64,000 bases of DNA from Rhizobium sp. C4 (GTDB lineage: Bacteria > Pseudomonadota > Alphaproteobacteria > Rhizobiales > Rhizobiaceae), in NCBI RefSeq assembly GCF_021026315.1, contig NZ_JAJNCX010000002.1:124001-188000 (forward strand). The letters are read 5' to 3'. Made by a program: the position numbers and the translations under genes. Every line of letters starts with the position of its first letter. The stretch's first letter is position 1. Below are positions 35,803 through 45,328 of the stretch, piece by piece. The notes beneath the pieces are model-generated. The model was not told the DNA's origin. It ran no database searches and saw nothing but the letters and a program-made list of their open reading frames with translations.

Positions 35803-37433
35803 TGACGTTGTCGTCTGGTCAGGCCGGACACGATCCGTCAACCGATCCGGGAGCGCCGCGCGCGCTCCCGGTCCTCTCCGTGAAGAACTTCTCCAAGACA
35901 TTCGGCGGTGCCAGGGCGCTGCAGAATGTATCCTTTGATGTGATGCCCGGTGAAGTACACGGACTGCTCGGCAAGAACGGCTCCGGCAAATCGACGCTGG
36001 TGAAGATCCTCGCGGGGTTCCACACCCCGGACGAAGGCGGCAGCCTGTTCTTCAACGGCGAAAAGGTGAGCCTGCCGGTCCGGGGCGGCGATGCGCGTCG
36101 GCTGGGCATGGCCTTCGTTCACCAGAATCTCGGCCTCGTGCCGTCGCTGACGGTGCTCGAGAACCTGCGCGTCGTCCAGCTCACGGGCGGCGGCCGATCG
36201 TTCATCAACTGGGCCGCGGAAGAGGCGGCCGCCGTCGGCGCGCTGAAACGCTTCGGGCTCGACCTTGATCCGCACGAGCGTGTCGATCGATTGAGCCCGG
36301 TCCAGCGTGCGCTGCTGGCCATCGTCCGCGCCTTCGAGGAAATCGAGGCGGCACGCGCGATCACCGGCAAGCCGGGCCTCGTCCTGCTGGACGAGCCGAC
36401 ACCCTTCCTGCCGGCAAGCGGCGTGCAGCAGCTCTTTTCTCTCGTGAGATCGATTACGGCAGCCGGCTGCAGCGTCATCTTCATCTCCCACGATATCGAC
36501 GAGGTGATGGAAATCACCGATCGCATCACCGTCCTGCGGGACGGCAGACAATCCGGTGAACTGGATCGCAAGGACGCCACCCACGAAAAGATCGTGGAGA
36601 TGATTGTGGGCCAGAGCATGAGCCGGGCGGGCCACATCAAGCGGGATCCAGCGAGCCTGCCGGTCTATGCCCGTTTCCGCGACCTTGCCGGGCAGATGCT
36701 CCAGCCGTCGAACTTCCATGTCGGAAAGGGAGAAATCCTGGGCCTGACAGGGCTGATCGGTTCGGGCTATGAGGAGGTTCCCTATCTTGCCTTCGGTGCG
36801 CGGCCGGCTTCCGGCGGAACCATCCAGATTGCCGGCGAGCAGGCCTTCGATCAGGTCACGCTCACGCCGAAGGCTGCCATCGACCGTGGTTTTGCACTGC
36901 TTCCGGGAGACCGTCAGGGCGCCAGCGGCGTCGACAGCCTGTCGATCGTCGACAACATGTTCCTGCCCGATGTCGGACGCTTCTTCCGCGGCGGCTGGCT
37001 GAGAAACCGGGCGATGATCGACGAGGCCCATATCCTCGGAACGCAATACGAGGTCCGGCCGAACGATCCCTATCTCAAGTTGTCGGCGCTTTCGGGCGGC
37101 AACGCCCAGAAGGTGCTGATCGCCCGCTGGATGAACCGCTCGCCGCATCTGCTTATGCTTGATGAGCCCACGCAGGGCGTCGACGTCGGAACGCGCCAGC
37201 AGATCTTTTCAGCACTGCGCAAGGCTGCGGCGGAAGGCATGTCGATTATCTGTGCGAGCTCCGAGGCCGAACAGCTTGCCGACATCTGCGACCGTGTGCT
37301 TGTTTTTGCCAAGGGCCGGATTTGCCACGAACTCAGTGGCGACGCACTCACGAAGGAAGGCATCTCCGAGGCGTGCTACGCCTCTGCAGCGCTTCCCCAT
37401 TCCAATCACATTTCGCAGCGAGCCGCTCCATGA
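35802..37433 (+). CDS. CUT2-type ABC transporter ATP-binding protein (RbsA-like, two ABC domains)
   Basis: A 543-residue fused double ATPase. The first half has Walker A GKNGSGKST and Walker B LVLLDEP but a degenerate signature (LSPVQRA); the second has a degenerate P-loop (GLIGSGYEE) and a good LSGGNAQKV signature with LLMLDEP, the pattern of RbsA/MglA. Its ATG overlaps the previous TAA (TAATG) and its TGA overlaps the permease start. Confidence 0.87.
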   Translation: MTLSSGQAGHDPSTDPGAPRALPVLSVKNFSKTFGGARALQNVSFDVMPGEVHGLLGKNGSGKSTLVKILAGFHTPDEGGSLFFNGEKVSLPVRGGDARRLGMAFVHQNLGLVPSLTVLENLRVVQLTGGGRSFINWAAEEAAAVGALKRFGLDLDPHERVDRLSPVQRALLAIVRAFEEIEAARAITGKPGLVLLDEPTPFLPASGVQQLFSLVRSITAAGCSVIFISHDIDEVMEITDRITVLRDGRQSGELDRKDATHEKIVEMIVGQSMSRAGHIKRDPASLPVYARFRDLAGQMLQPSNFHVGKGEILGLTGLIGSGYEEVPYLAFGARPASGGTIQIAGEQAFDQVTLTPKAAIDRGFALLPGDRQGASGVDSLSIVDNMFLPDVGRFFRGGWLRNRAMIDEAHILGTQYEVRPNDPYLKLSALSGGNAQKVLIARWMNRSPHLLMLDEPTQGVDVGTRQQIFSALRKAAAEGMSIICASSEAEQLADICDRVLVFAKGRICHELSGDALTKEGISEACYASAALPHSNHISQRAAP

Positions 37434-38428
37434 ACGACACTGCCAAGACCGGGCCGAGTGCCTCCTCCCGCCGTCATCTCCTGCGCCTGTTCGAGCGCTA
37501 CGCGCTGTTGCTCGTCTGGGTGATCATCATTGCGCTGTTCAGCGCCGCCATGCCCAGTTCTTTCTTCAGCTGGGGCAATTTCTCGATCATGTTCGCCTCC
37601 TATGCGCCTGCAGCGCTGCTGGCGCTGGCGATCATCGTTCCGCTGACGGCAGGCGATTATGATCTTTCTGTCGGGGCGACACTGACGCTGTCCGCGTCCA
37701 CCATCGGCGTTCTGAACGTCTGGCACCAGATGCCGATCCTGCTCGTGCTCCTGATCGTCATCCTGATGGGTGTGGTGGTCGGCTTGGTGCATGCGCTCTT
37801 CATCATCTATTTCCGCGTTCCCTCGCTGGTGGTTACGCTGGGTTCGACTTCGGTGATGAGCGGTCTGGTCCAGTGGATGACCAATTCGTCTACGATCGGA
37901 GGCATCGACAACAGCCTGATCATGGCTGCCGTCGGCTACAGGCTTTTCGGCATCCCTTATGCCTTCTACTACGCCATCCTGGCAGCTCTGATCATGTGGT
38001 ACATTTTCGACTACATGCCTCTCGGACGCCGCCTCCTCTTCGTCGGGCGTGGACGGGAAGTCGCACGGCTCAACGGCATTTCCGTCGACAAGGTGCGGCT
38101 TGGTGCTCTGATCATGTCTGCGGTTCTCTCGTCGGCTGCCGGAATTCTCTATGCGGGCGTGCTCGGTTCGGCCGATCCGTATTCCGGTCTGAACTTCCTC
38201 CTGCCTGCCTTCGCGGCCGCGTTTCTCGGTGCGACCACGATCCAGCCGGGGCGCTTCAATCCCTGGGGGGCGATCGTCGCAGTCTATTTCCTGGCGACCG
38301 GCATCACCGGGCTTTCGATGCTCGGCATTCCTCTCTGGGTCACCAACGTGTTCAATGGCGGTGCGCTGATCCTGGCGGTGACGATTTCGCAGATCACGCG
38401 CGGTCGCGAGGCTTCGGACATCGGCTAA
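37430..38428 (+). CDS. CUT2-type ABC transporter permease (RbsC-like)
   Basis: A 332-residue permease with about eight to ten membrane segments. It has LTAGDYDLSVGATLTL and VPSLVVTLGS, the RbsC family blocks. It overlaps the ATPase gene by four bases (ATGA). Confidence 0.87.
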   Translation: MNDTAKTGPSASSRRHLLRLFERYALLLVWVIIIALFSAAMPSSFFSWGNFSIMFASYAPAALLALAIIVPLTAGDYDLSVGATLTLSASTIGVLNVWHQMPILLVLLIVILMGVVVGLVHALFIIYFRVPSLVVTLGSTSVMSGLVQWMTNSSTIGGIDNSLIMAAVGYRLFGIPYAFYYAILAALIMWYIFDYMPLGRRLLFVGRGREVARLNGISVDKVRLGALIMSAVLSSAAGILYAGVLGSADPYSGLNFLLPAFAAAFLGATTIQPGRFNPWGAIVAVYFLATGITGLSMLGIPLWVTNVFNGGALILAVTISQITRGREASDIG

Positions 38429-38442
38429 GAAGAGACCTCAGA

Positions 38443-38468
38443 CCCCGGGGCCGTTCGTGGCCCTGGGG
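38443..38468. terminator. GC-rich hairpin between importer and iron alcohol dehydrogenase
   Basis: A near-perfect 10-base stem (38443-38452 with 38459-38468, one mismatch) and a six-base loop, without a T run. It may reduce read-through into, or protect, the downstream transcript rather than end it. Confidence 0.35.
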
Positions 38469-38495
38469 ACTGCTCGATTGATGGAATTCAGGATC

Positions 38496-39653
38496 ATGAA
38501 CCAGTTTACGTTCAGCACGACGAAAAGTGTTGTCTTCGGCGCGGGCTCTCTCGGGCGTCTCGGGGAGGCGGTTGCCGCGACCATGGGGCAGCGTGTGATC
38601 GTCGTCACCGATCCGGGCATGATGACAACCGGGATCGTCGACCGCGCCCTGGCCGCGCTTGCCGGAGCCGGCGTCGAGGCGACCGTGTTTGCCGATGTTG
38701 AGGCGGACCCACCGGAAAGCGTCGTGATCGCGGCTGCGGAACTGGCCAGAGCAAACGGGGCAAAGGGTGTCATCGGCATCGGCGGCGGCTCGTCCCTGGA
38801 TGTCGCGAAGCTCGTTGCTCTTCTTGCTATCGGGCAGGAGCGGCTGGCGGAGGTCTACGGCGTCGGAAAGGCGAAGGGCCCCAGGCTGCCGCTGGTCCTC
38901 GTGCCGACCACCTCCGGCACCGGATCGGAAGTGACGCCCATCGCCATCGTGACGACGGGGGCGTCGGAGAAGATGGGTGTCGTGTCGCCTGTCCTGCTCC
39001 CGGACATTGCCCTGCTCGATCCCGAACTGACTTACGGTCTTCCGCCCCATGTGACGGCTGCCACAGGTATCGACGCGATGGTTCATGCCATCGAGGCTTA
39101 CACCTCGAGCAGCCCGAACAATAATCCGCTGTCGCGAACGCTTGCGGTGCAGGCGCTTGAGTTGATGGCGCCGGCCATTCTGTCGGCCGTTCGCGACGGG
39201 CGGAACGAGAAAGCAAGAGCCGACATGCTGCTCGGCTCGATGCTCGCAGGCCAGGCGTTTGCAAACTCGCCTGTGGCTGCCGTGCATGCGCTCGCCTATC
39301 CGCTCGGCGGGCATTTCCATATACCGCATGGACTTTCCAATGCGCTCGTCCTGCCGCATGTCCTGCGCTTCAATGCGGTGACGGCGCATCACGCCTATGT
39401 CGAGCTTGCGCCGCATGTCTTTCCAGACCTTGCCGCGCTTACGGGTCAGGAACGCGTTGCGGCCTTTTGCGACAGGCTCGCCCAGCTTTCGACCGATTGC
39501 GGTCTGCCGCAAACCCTGCGTCAAATGCAGATTACCGAGGACTGGCTGCCGAGGCTTGCGGCCGACGCCATGCGCCAGACCCGCCTGCTCGTCAACAATC
39601 CGCGCCCGCTGACGGAAGCCGACGCGTTGTCGATCTACAGGGCGGCCTATTGA
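38496..39653 (+). CDS. iron-containing alcohol dehydrogenase (class III)
   Basis: A 385-residue Fe-ADH family enzyme with the GGGSSLDVAK cofactor loop, GTGSEVTP, and iron-site histidines in GIDAMVHAIEAY, HALAYPLGGHFHIPHG. Such enzymes reduce aldehydes or oxidise alcohols, and one branch is maleylacetate reductase. It lies 28 to 67 bases after the importer genes and is probably cotranscribed. Starts at 38457 (GTG), 38481 and 38496 are in frame; I take 38496 because it begins the family N-terminus, but 38481 has the better-placed GGGGA. Confidence 0.8.
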   Translation: MNQFTFSTTKSVVFGAGSLGRLGEAVAATMGQRVIVVTDPGMMTTGIVDRALAALAGAGVEATVFADVEADPPESVVIAAAELARANGAKGVIGIGGGSSLDVAKLVALLAIGQERLAEVYGVGKAKGPRLPLVLVPTTSGTGSEVTPIAIVTTGASEKMGVVSPVLLPDIALLDPELTYGLPPHVTAATGIDAMVHAIEAYTSSSPNNNPLSRTLAVQALELMAPAILSAVRDGRNEKARADMLLGSMLAGQAFANSPVAAVHALAYPLGGHFHIPHGLSNALVLPHVLRFNAVTAHHAYVELAPHVFPDLAALTGQERVAAFCDRLAQLSTDCGLPQTLRQMQITEDWLPRLAADAMRQTRLLVNNPRPLTEADALSIYRAAY

Positions 39654-40111
39654 GGCCGGATGCGGCCCTAGTCATGTGATCGTAGTTTAATCCATGCGAG
39701 TCCGGCAGCGTTTGCCGGGCTGGCGCCGGTGCGCGCCAATGCCATAATGACGGCTTCACCTACCTTGAAGATCCGCCCTTCCGACTTTCCCGCGTCGGTC
39801 CAGATTTTCGCCCGGCCGGTCTTGGATGATCCAACGGGTCGTCGAAGGCGTAAGCGTCAATAGTAGACGATCATTACAAGATGTGCATCTCGTCCGGGTC
39901 AGTGCGAGGGCAAGGCGGGCTCTTGCGCGAACCGGTGGATGAGTGCTTTGTTTGGGGGCATTCGGATTGTCGGCCGCTGGCACCGGGGCTCCGGATACGC
40001 TTCACGCCTCATGGTTCCCTCAGGATGGGGGGCGCGAACCACCAGATTGTCGAGACGCGCATCAACCGGATATCCGGTATTATTTTTAGCCCCCTCCCGT
40101 GAAAGCAAAGC
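39654..40111. other. 458-base intergenic region with a degenerate minus-strand coding remnant
   Basis: On the minus strand a frame ends at 39672 and reads KIWTDAGKSEGRIF then KVGEAVIMALARTG and AGLAWIKLRSHD. A second frame upstream reads DRLLLTLTPSTTRWII. Joined by a frameshift near 39820 they would make a protein of about 80-100 residues. I do not recognise the family. No full-length start with a good ribosome-binding site exists, so it is probably a decayed gene. Confidence 0.3.
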
Positions 40112-41227
40112 ATGTTCAGCTTCATATTTGGATTGCCCTGGGCGATTGTCGCCGTTCGTTTCATTCAGCCGCTTCCCTGGCACTGGTCGTTGAAGATCGC
40201 ACTTGCCGTCCTGCTGCTGATTGCCTCGCAGTATCACCTGTTCAGCCGTCTCTCCTCCGGTTCCGTCTTCTCGCCGGAATTTCCCCGCCCGCTGGTCATC
40301 GCGTTCAACGTCGTCTTCGCGGCAATCATCTTCCTTGCGGTGTTTCAGATCGTGCTGGACATCGCCCTGCTTGTCCTTGCCCTCGTCAAAACCCAGTTTG
40401 TCTACCCTCCCGCAGCCCTGCGCTATTCGATGGGCGCGCTGGCACTGCTCCTTTCCGCCTATGGCGTCAGCCAGGCGATCAGGGTTCCGGCATTGAAGGA
40501 CGTCGAGTTTTCCATAGCGGGCCTGCCGGCCGAATTCGACGGCTACCGTCTCGTGCAACTGACCGATCTTCACATCAGCCGTTTGTTTCCGGCTTCCTGG
40601 GCAGGCGAAGTCGTCGCGCGGACCAATGCGCTTGGCGCCGACCTGATTGTCGTTTCCGGCGACTTCATCGACGGCAGCCTGGAAAGCCGAACGGCTGACG
40701 TCGCGCCCCTCGCGAAGCTGCGCGCGCCGGACGGCGTCTTTGCCATCCCGGGTAACCACGAATATTTCTTCAGCTATGCGCAATGGATGAGCCACTTGAA
40801 CTCTCTCGGCATGCAGATGCTGCCAAATGCCCATGTGGTTCTGACAAGAGGCGGGAGCCGGATCGTTCTTGCTGGTGTGACCGACCTTTCGGCCGCGCGC
40901 TATGGGCTGCCGGCACCCGATTTTGCGACCGCTCTTGCCGGCGCCCCGGCCGATGCGCCGGTCATCCTGCTTGACCACCAGCCCATGCGGGCGAAAGAAG
41001 CCGCCGCCGCGGGGATCGCCCTGCAGCTCTCGGGACATACGCATGGCGGAATGGTGGCTGGCCTGGACCGGCTGGTCGCGCGCGCAAACAATGGGTTCGT
41101 TTCCGGCGTCTATCAGGTCGGAAACATGTCGCTCTATGTCAATAACGGCACCGGCCTCTGGCCCGGCTTTGCGGTGAGACTGGGCGTGCCATCCGAACTG
41201 ACCCGGATCACCCTGCGGCGCGTCTAA
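40112..41227 (+). CDS. membrane-anchored metallophosphoesterase
   Basis: A 371-residue protein. The first about 125 residues contain four hydrophobic segments; the rest is a calcineurin-type phosphoesterase with all motifs: TDLHIS, SGDFIDG, GNHEYF and SGHTHGG. Family members cleave phosphodiesters or UDP-diacylglucosamine-like lipids (LpxG/YaeI-like). The active domain probably faces the cytoplasm or periplasm near the membrane. It has no evident link to the catabolic neighbours. The ATG at 40112 follows a short AAAGCA tract; the site is weak. Confidence 0.85.
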   Translation: MFSFIFGLPWAIVAVRFIQPLPWHWSLKIALAVLLLIASQYHLFSRLSSGSVFSPEFPRPLVIAFNVVFAAIIFLAVFQIVLDIALLVLALVKTQFVYPPAALRYSMGALALLLSAYGVSQAIRVPALKDVEFSIAGLPAEFDGYRLVQLTDLHISRLFPASWAGEVVARTNALGADLIVVSGDFIDGSLESRTADVAPLAKLRAPDGVFAIPGNHEYFFSYAQWMSHLNSLGMQMLPNAHVVLTRGGSRIVLAGVTDLSAARYGLPAPDFATALAGAPADAPVILLDHQPMRAKEAAAAGIALQLSGHTHGGMVAGLDRLVARANNGFVSGVYQVGNMSLYVNNGTGLWPGFAVRLGVPSELTRITLRRV

Positions 41228-41289
41228 GCCCTTTTGACAGCGGGGTGGGCCTTACCGGGAACCACCTCCCGGCGCTTGGGCACGTCCGC

Positions 41290-41802
41290 TCAATGCGGTT
41301 CCAGCGGGTGGAAGGCCCGGTCGAACCAGACAAGGCCATTGGCCTCGCCCTCGGCGACTTCGGTCGTGTTCACCTCGCAGAAGAAGACGCTATGGGTTCC
41401 GCGTGACTGCTGATCGATGATGCGGCAGTCGAAGGCGACGGCAGCGTCGGCCAGAACCGGCGCGCCGGTTGCCCGCGTGTGCCAGTCCGTCGTGGCGAAG
41501 CGGTCCTCGCCGGTCCAGCGGGCAAAAGCGCGGGAGAGATCCTGATGCGCGGGGCTCAGGACATTGACGCAGATCGTGCCGTTCTGAACGAAGGCGTCAT
41601 GCGAAAAGGCCTTGCGGTTGATGCAGACGAGCAGCGTCGGCGGCTGGTCGGTGACGGAGCAGACGGCCGAGACGGTCAGCCCGTGGCGACCCGCCGGGCC
41701 GTCCGTGGTGACGATGTTCACTGCAGCGCCCAGACGGCTCATGCCGTTGCGAAAGGCGAGCGCTTCAGGCGAAGGGGTGGCAGGCATGGCTTCTTGGGTC
41801 AT
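41290..41802 (-). CDS. iacG: flavin reductase of the indole-3-acetate pathway (IacG-like)
   Basis: A 170-residue flavin:NAD(P)H reductase of the HpaC/RutF family, with TVSAVCSVTDQPPTLLVCIN and a late SVFFCEV strand. It supplies reduced flavin to the IacA monooxygenase. The ATG at 41802 lies three bases beyond the overlap with iacF's stop; a TTG at 41808 is unlikely. Last gene of the minus-strand operon iacHABCDEFG. Confidence 0.87.
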   Translation of the reverse strand: MTQEAMPATPSPEALAFRNGMSRLGAAVNIVTTDGPAGRHGLTVSAVCSVTDQPPTLLVCINRKAFSHDAFVQNGTICVNVLSPAHQDLSRAFARWTGEDRFATTDWHTRATGAPVLADAAVAFDCRIIDQQSRGTHSVFFCEVNTTEVAEGEANGLVWFDRAFHPLEPH

Positions 41803-41804
41803 GA

Positions 41805-42773
41805 TCAAACATCCAATACCAGGGTGGGGGTGGCAGCACGCGAGCAGCAGGCACAGATCATCGTGCAGTCCTCGCGTTCTTCATCGGTCAGGAACTTGTC
41901 GCGGTGGTCGGGTATGCCTTCGAGCACGTCGGTGACGCAGGTGCCGCAGACACCTTCCTCGCATTTGACCTCGATCTTCACCCCGGCAGCGGCCAGCGCC
42001 TTGGCAATCGTGTTGCCGGCCTCGACGCGGACCGTCACGCCCGAACGCTTGGCGACAACTTCGAACCCGCCGCCGGACTGGTCGACCTCGGCGGAGAAAT
42101 ATTCGCGATGAACATTCGCCTTGGCATGGCCTGCAGCTTCTGCGGTATTGATCACCCAGTCCATAAAGCCCTGCGGGCCGCAGACATAGAGATGCGTGTC
42201 CGCTGAGGGGGCGGGCAGGTCCCGCGCAAGATCCAGCCGCTGGTCTGCCGCCTGATCGTCAAAGTGGAAGACCACCTTGTCCGCCCAGGGCGCTTTTTCG
42301 ATCAGCGACCTGAACGCGGTGACACTTTCCGAGCGCGTGCAGTAATGCAGCACGAAATCCTGGTTCAGCGCGTGAAGGCGCTGGGCCATGGCGAGCATCG
42401 GCGTGATGCCGATACCGCCGCCGAGAAGCACGGTGGTGCCGGCCGTTTCCTCCAGCGGGAAATGGTTGCGCGGGCCTTCGACCTCGAACACGCCGCCCAC
42501 CTGCGCAAGCTTGTGAACCGCCACCGAACCGCCGCGCGATTTCGGATCGCGCAGAACGCCGATCTCGTAGGCGCCGCGTTCTGCCGGATCGGAGCAGAGC
42601 GAATATTGCCGCCACAGATCCGTGGAACCATCGACGAGGCGCAGATCGAGATGCGCGCCGGCCTCGAAGGCCGGAAGGGCCGCCCCCGATGCCTCGACAA
42701 GCCGCAGGCGCAGGATATTGCCGGGCTCTTCGATGCGTTCGGCGACTTTCAGTTTCAGCGTGTTCGTGCCCAT
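41805..42773 (-). CDS. iacF: ferredoxin/FAD reductase of the Rieske oxygenase (IacF-like)
   Basis: A 322-residue phthalate-dioxygenase-reductase type protein. In order: FMN/FAD-binding barrel (RQYSLCSDP), NAD domain (LLGGGIGITPMLAMA, VCGPQGFMD) and a C-terminal plant-type [2Fe-2S] domain (CEEGVCGTC). It passes electrons to IacCD. The ATG at 42773 follows GGGGAG; an in-frame start at 42827 is rejected because it lies inside iacE. Confidence 0.88.
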   Translation of the reverse strand: MGTNTLKLKVAERIEEPGNILRLRLVEASGAALPAFEAGAHLDLRLVDGSTDLWRQYSLCSDPAERGAYEIGVLRDPKSRGGSVAVHKLAQVGGVFEVEGPRNHFPLEETAGTTVLLGGGIGITPMLAMAQRLHALNQDFVLHYCTRSESVTAFRSLIEKAPWADKVVFHFDDQAADQRLDLARDLPAPSADTHLYVCGPQGFMDWVINTAEAAGHAKANVHREYFSAEVDQSGGGFEVVAKRSGVTVRVEAGNTIAKALAAAGVKIEVKCEEGVCGTCVTDVLEGIPDHRDKFLTDEEREDCTMICACCSRAATPTLVLDV

Positions 42774-42783
42774 CGTTCTCCCC

Positions 42784-43545
42784 TCATCGCATGTAGATGC
42801 CGCCATTGACGTCCCAGCAGGCGCCATTGACGAAAGACGCTTTCGGCCCGGCCAGCAGCGCCACCAGTTCGGCGACGAAGACCGGATCGCCGAGTTCGCC
42901 GACCGGGATATTGGCGAGCGCCGCCGCCATCTTGTCCGGCGTGATCACCGAGCGGACCATGGGCGTATCCATGGGGCCGGGGGCAATCGCATTGCAGGTC
43001 ACGCCGAAGGGGGCGAGATCGCGGGCAAACACCTTGGTCAGCGTCAGGATCGCGCCCTTGGAGGCGGCGTAATGCGCGCCCGTCGCCGTGCCGCCGTTCT
43101 GCCCCGCAAGCGAGGCGAGATTGACGATGCGGCCATAGCCGCGTTCCTTGAAATGCCGGCCAAAGATCTGGCTGCCGGCAAAGGTGCCACCGGCATTGGT
43201 GGCCAGGATCGCGTTGAAGTCGGCTGGATCAATTTCGAGCACCGGCTTGACGGCGGTGCGCGCCGCATTGTTGACCAGCACTTCCACCGAGCCCCAGCGC
43301 TCGACGCTTTTGTCGAGAACATCCTGGAAATCGCCCGGCTTGTTGACGTCGAGCGTCGCCGTCACGGCCGTCTCGCCGGCGAGATCGAGTTCGGAGGCGA
43401 GGTCAGCCCCCGCATCCGCCTCGATATCGGTAATCACGACCCGGAAGCCTGCGCGGTGGAGCGCGCGCACGATCTCGGCGCCAACGCCGCGTGCGCCGCC
43501 CGTCACCACGGCGGTCTGGATCTTTTCAGGCAGAGGGGCCACCAT
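42784..43545 (-). CDS. iacE: SDR dehydrogenase of the indole-3-acetate pathway (IacE-like)
   Basis: A 253-residue SDR with TGGARGVG, NNAA and the catalytic YAASK. Work on iac clusters places IacE early, acting after IacA on the oxidised indole acetate. The start overlaps the iacD stop by TGATG. Confidence 0.87.
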   Translation of the reverse strand: MVAPLPEKIQTAVVTGGARGVGAEIVRALHRAGFRVVITDIEADAGADLASELDLAGETAVTATLDVNKPGDFQDVLDKSVERWGSVEVLVNNAARTAVKPVLEIDPADFNAILATNAGGTFAGSQIFGRHFKERGYGRIVNLASLAGQNGGTATGAHYAASKGAILTLTKVFARDLAPFGVTCNAIAPGPMDTPMVRSVITPDKMAAALANIPVGELGDPVFVAELVALLAGPKASFVNGACWDVNGGIYMR

Positions 43546-44039
43546 CAGAACAAATAGCTGAACGAATTCAGCATCCCATCCGAGTTAAGCAGCCGCACGA
43601 CCTTGGCGCGGATCTTGAAGCCGTCGCCGGAGGCAACGAGCGTGTGGCGCATATTGCCGGCCCAGACGCGCTGGCGGCCGAACTTGTCCTCGATCACATG
43701 CTCGGCGCTCGAAACCGTCACCGTATCGCCCTCGACGCTTTCGATGACGAAGCGGGAGACGGTGCGCACGGTGCGGGCCGGGGGGGCCGACGAGATCGAG
43801 AAGCCCTGCTGGAAACGCTGGATGCGGTCGCGCCGCATCCGGTCATTGTCGTGGCAGAGGTTCAGCTGGTTGTCGAAGTCGTCGCCCTCGCCGATCGGCA
43901 GCGTGTAGAAGCCTTCCGTCAGCCAGAGCGCCAGCCACGTGTCGTAATCCTTGGCGTCGAGCAGGTCGGCCTCGGTCCAGAGGAAGGCGCTGACCTTCTG
44001 GAGAAGCGCCAGATCGTTGGTTTTTGTCATCATATTCAT
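43545..44039 (-). CDS. iacD: Rieske dioxygenase small subunit (IacD-like)
   Basis: A 164-residue beta subunit of an aromatic-ring hydroxylating oxygenase (NTF2-like fold), with ADLLDAKDYDTWLALW near the start and NMRHTLV late. It has no cofactor and supports the alpha subunit. The ATG at 44039 overlaps the iacC stop (ATGA). Confidence 0.88.
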   Translation of the reverse strand: MNMMTKTNDLALLQKVSAFLWTEADLLDAKDYDTWLALWLTEGFYTLPIGEGDDFDNQLNLCHDNDRMRRDRIQRFQQGFSISSAPPARTVRTVSRFVIESVEGDTVTVSSAEHVIEDKFGRQRVWAGNMRHTLVASGDGFKIRAKVVRLLNSDGMLNSFSYLF

Positions 44040-45310
44040 AGCGACATCATCCTCTTCCACATCTTGTAGGCAGCGCGCATGCCGGTTTCGGCGCTGATAT
44101 GGCCGCGGGGGCCGAGTGCGCCGGGCTGTTCATCGATCAGGCCGCGATTGACGAGGATCGGCAGGTCCTCACCGCCCTTGGTGCCGCGCTGTACGCGCTC
44201 CCACACTTCCGCATCATCCGGCGAGCCGAAGCCCATCGGGCCCTGGAAATGCTCATGCAGACGCATGCGCATCCGGTTGGCCGCAGCCGGGCCGCCCTCC
44301 ATGCCGAGGGCGATGTGACGGATATCGGTCCGCTCGACATTGACCGGGGTCAGCACGCGGAAGAAGGCAAGCGAGAAGGAGACATTGGGGAAGAGGTTGA
44401 GGTTGAAGCCCGCGCCGCCGACGGCGCGCACGATCTTCTTGACCTGATCTTCCGGATAGCCCTCGTCGCGCAGCTCCTTGGCGAGCGGCAGGAAGCGCTC
44501 TTCCATCGGGTCGTCCAGATGTTCGTCCAGATCGATGCGCTCGGGGATCATCACCATGACGGAATGGCCATTGCCGAGATCCTCGACATAGCCCTTGCCG
44601 GTCTCGAGGAACTTGAAGGCCTCTTCGGCATCGCCGTCGAGCGATTGCATGAAGCTCTTGTGGACGACCGGGAAGTGATAGGCGTCGGTCGTGTTTTCGA
44701 GCTGCACCTTCCAGTTCATCGGCACGGTGAACTGATGTTCGCCGAGAACCTTGACCGGGAAGCCGCCGCCCTGCTTCATGAACAGGTCGATATACCGGCA
44801 GACTTCGGTCCCGAGGAAATCGACAAGCGGCTCGACCTCGTCGTTGAAGGTCGCGAAGATCATGCCGTTATAGCTTTCGGTGCGCAGCCGCTTCAGGCCA
44901 TGCGCGCCCTTGTCGAAATCATCGCCATACTGTTCCGGATAGGGCAGGCCGCGCAGCGACCCGTCCAGACCATAGCCCCAGCCGTGATAGGGGCACTGGA
45001 AGGACGAGGTCTTGCCCTTCTTCACCTCGCAGACGGTGGCGGCGCGGTGGCGACAGCGGTTGACGAGGACGTTCACATCGCCCTTGCGGTCGCGCACCAC
45101 GATGACGGGTTCCAGCCCGACATTCGACAGTTTGAACGCGCCCTTGTCGGCGAGTTCGCTGTCATGGGCGACCCAGACCCAGGTACGCTTGAAGATGCGC
45201 TCCATCTCTTCGTTGAAGAGATCGGCATTCTCGTACATCGAGGTTGCGACCTTTGACTCCGGCGAATAGAGCGCGTCGAGATCGCTGAATTTCTCTGCGG
45301 TATGCAACAT
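44036..45310 (-). CDS. iacC: Rieske dioxygenase large subunit (IacC-like)
   Basis: A 424-residue alpha subunit. Rieske ligands are Cys86, His88, Cys106 and His109 (CRH, CPYHGW). The mononuclear iron site is His212 and His217 with bridging Asp209 (TTDAYHFPVVH). With IacD and IacF it is thought to convert the oxidised indole acetate to catechol. The ATG at 45310 follows GAGAGGAG. Confidence 0.9.
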   Translation of the reverse strand: MLHTAEKFSDLDALYSPESKVATSMYENADLFNEEMERIFKRTWVWVAHDSELADKGAFKLSNVGLEPVIVVRDRKGDVNVLVNRCRHRAATVCEVKKGKTSSFQCPYHGWGYGLDGSLRGLPYPEQYGDDFDKGAHGLKRLRTESYNGMIFATFNDEVEPLVDFLGTEVCRYIDLFMKQGGGFPVKVLGEHQFTVPMNWKVQLENTTDAYHFPVVHKSFMQSLDGDAEEAFKFLETGKGYVEDLGNGHSVMVMIPERIDLDEHLDDPMEERFLPLAKELRDEGYPEDQVKKIVRAVGGAGFNLNLFPNVSFSLAFFRVLTPVNVERTDIRHIALGMEGGPAAANRMRMRLHEHFQGPMGFGSPDDAEVWERVQRGTKGGEDLPILVNRGLIDEQPGALGPRGHISAETGMRAAYKMWKRMMSL

Positions 45311-45328
45311 GGTTGCTCCTCTCAAGTC

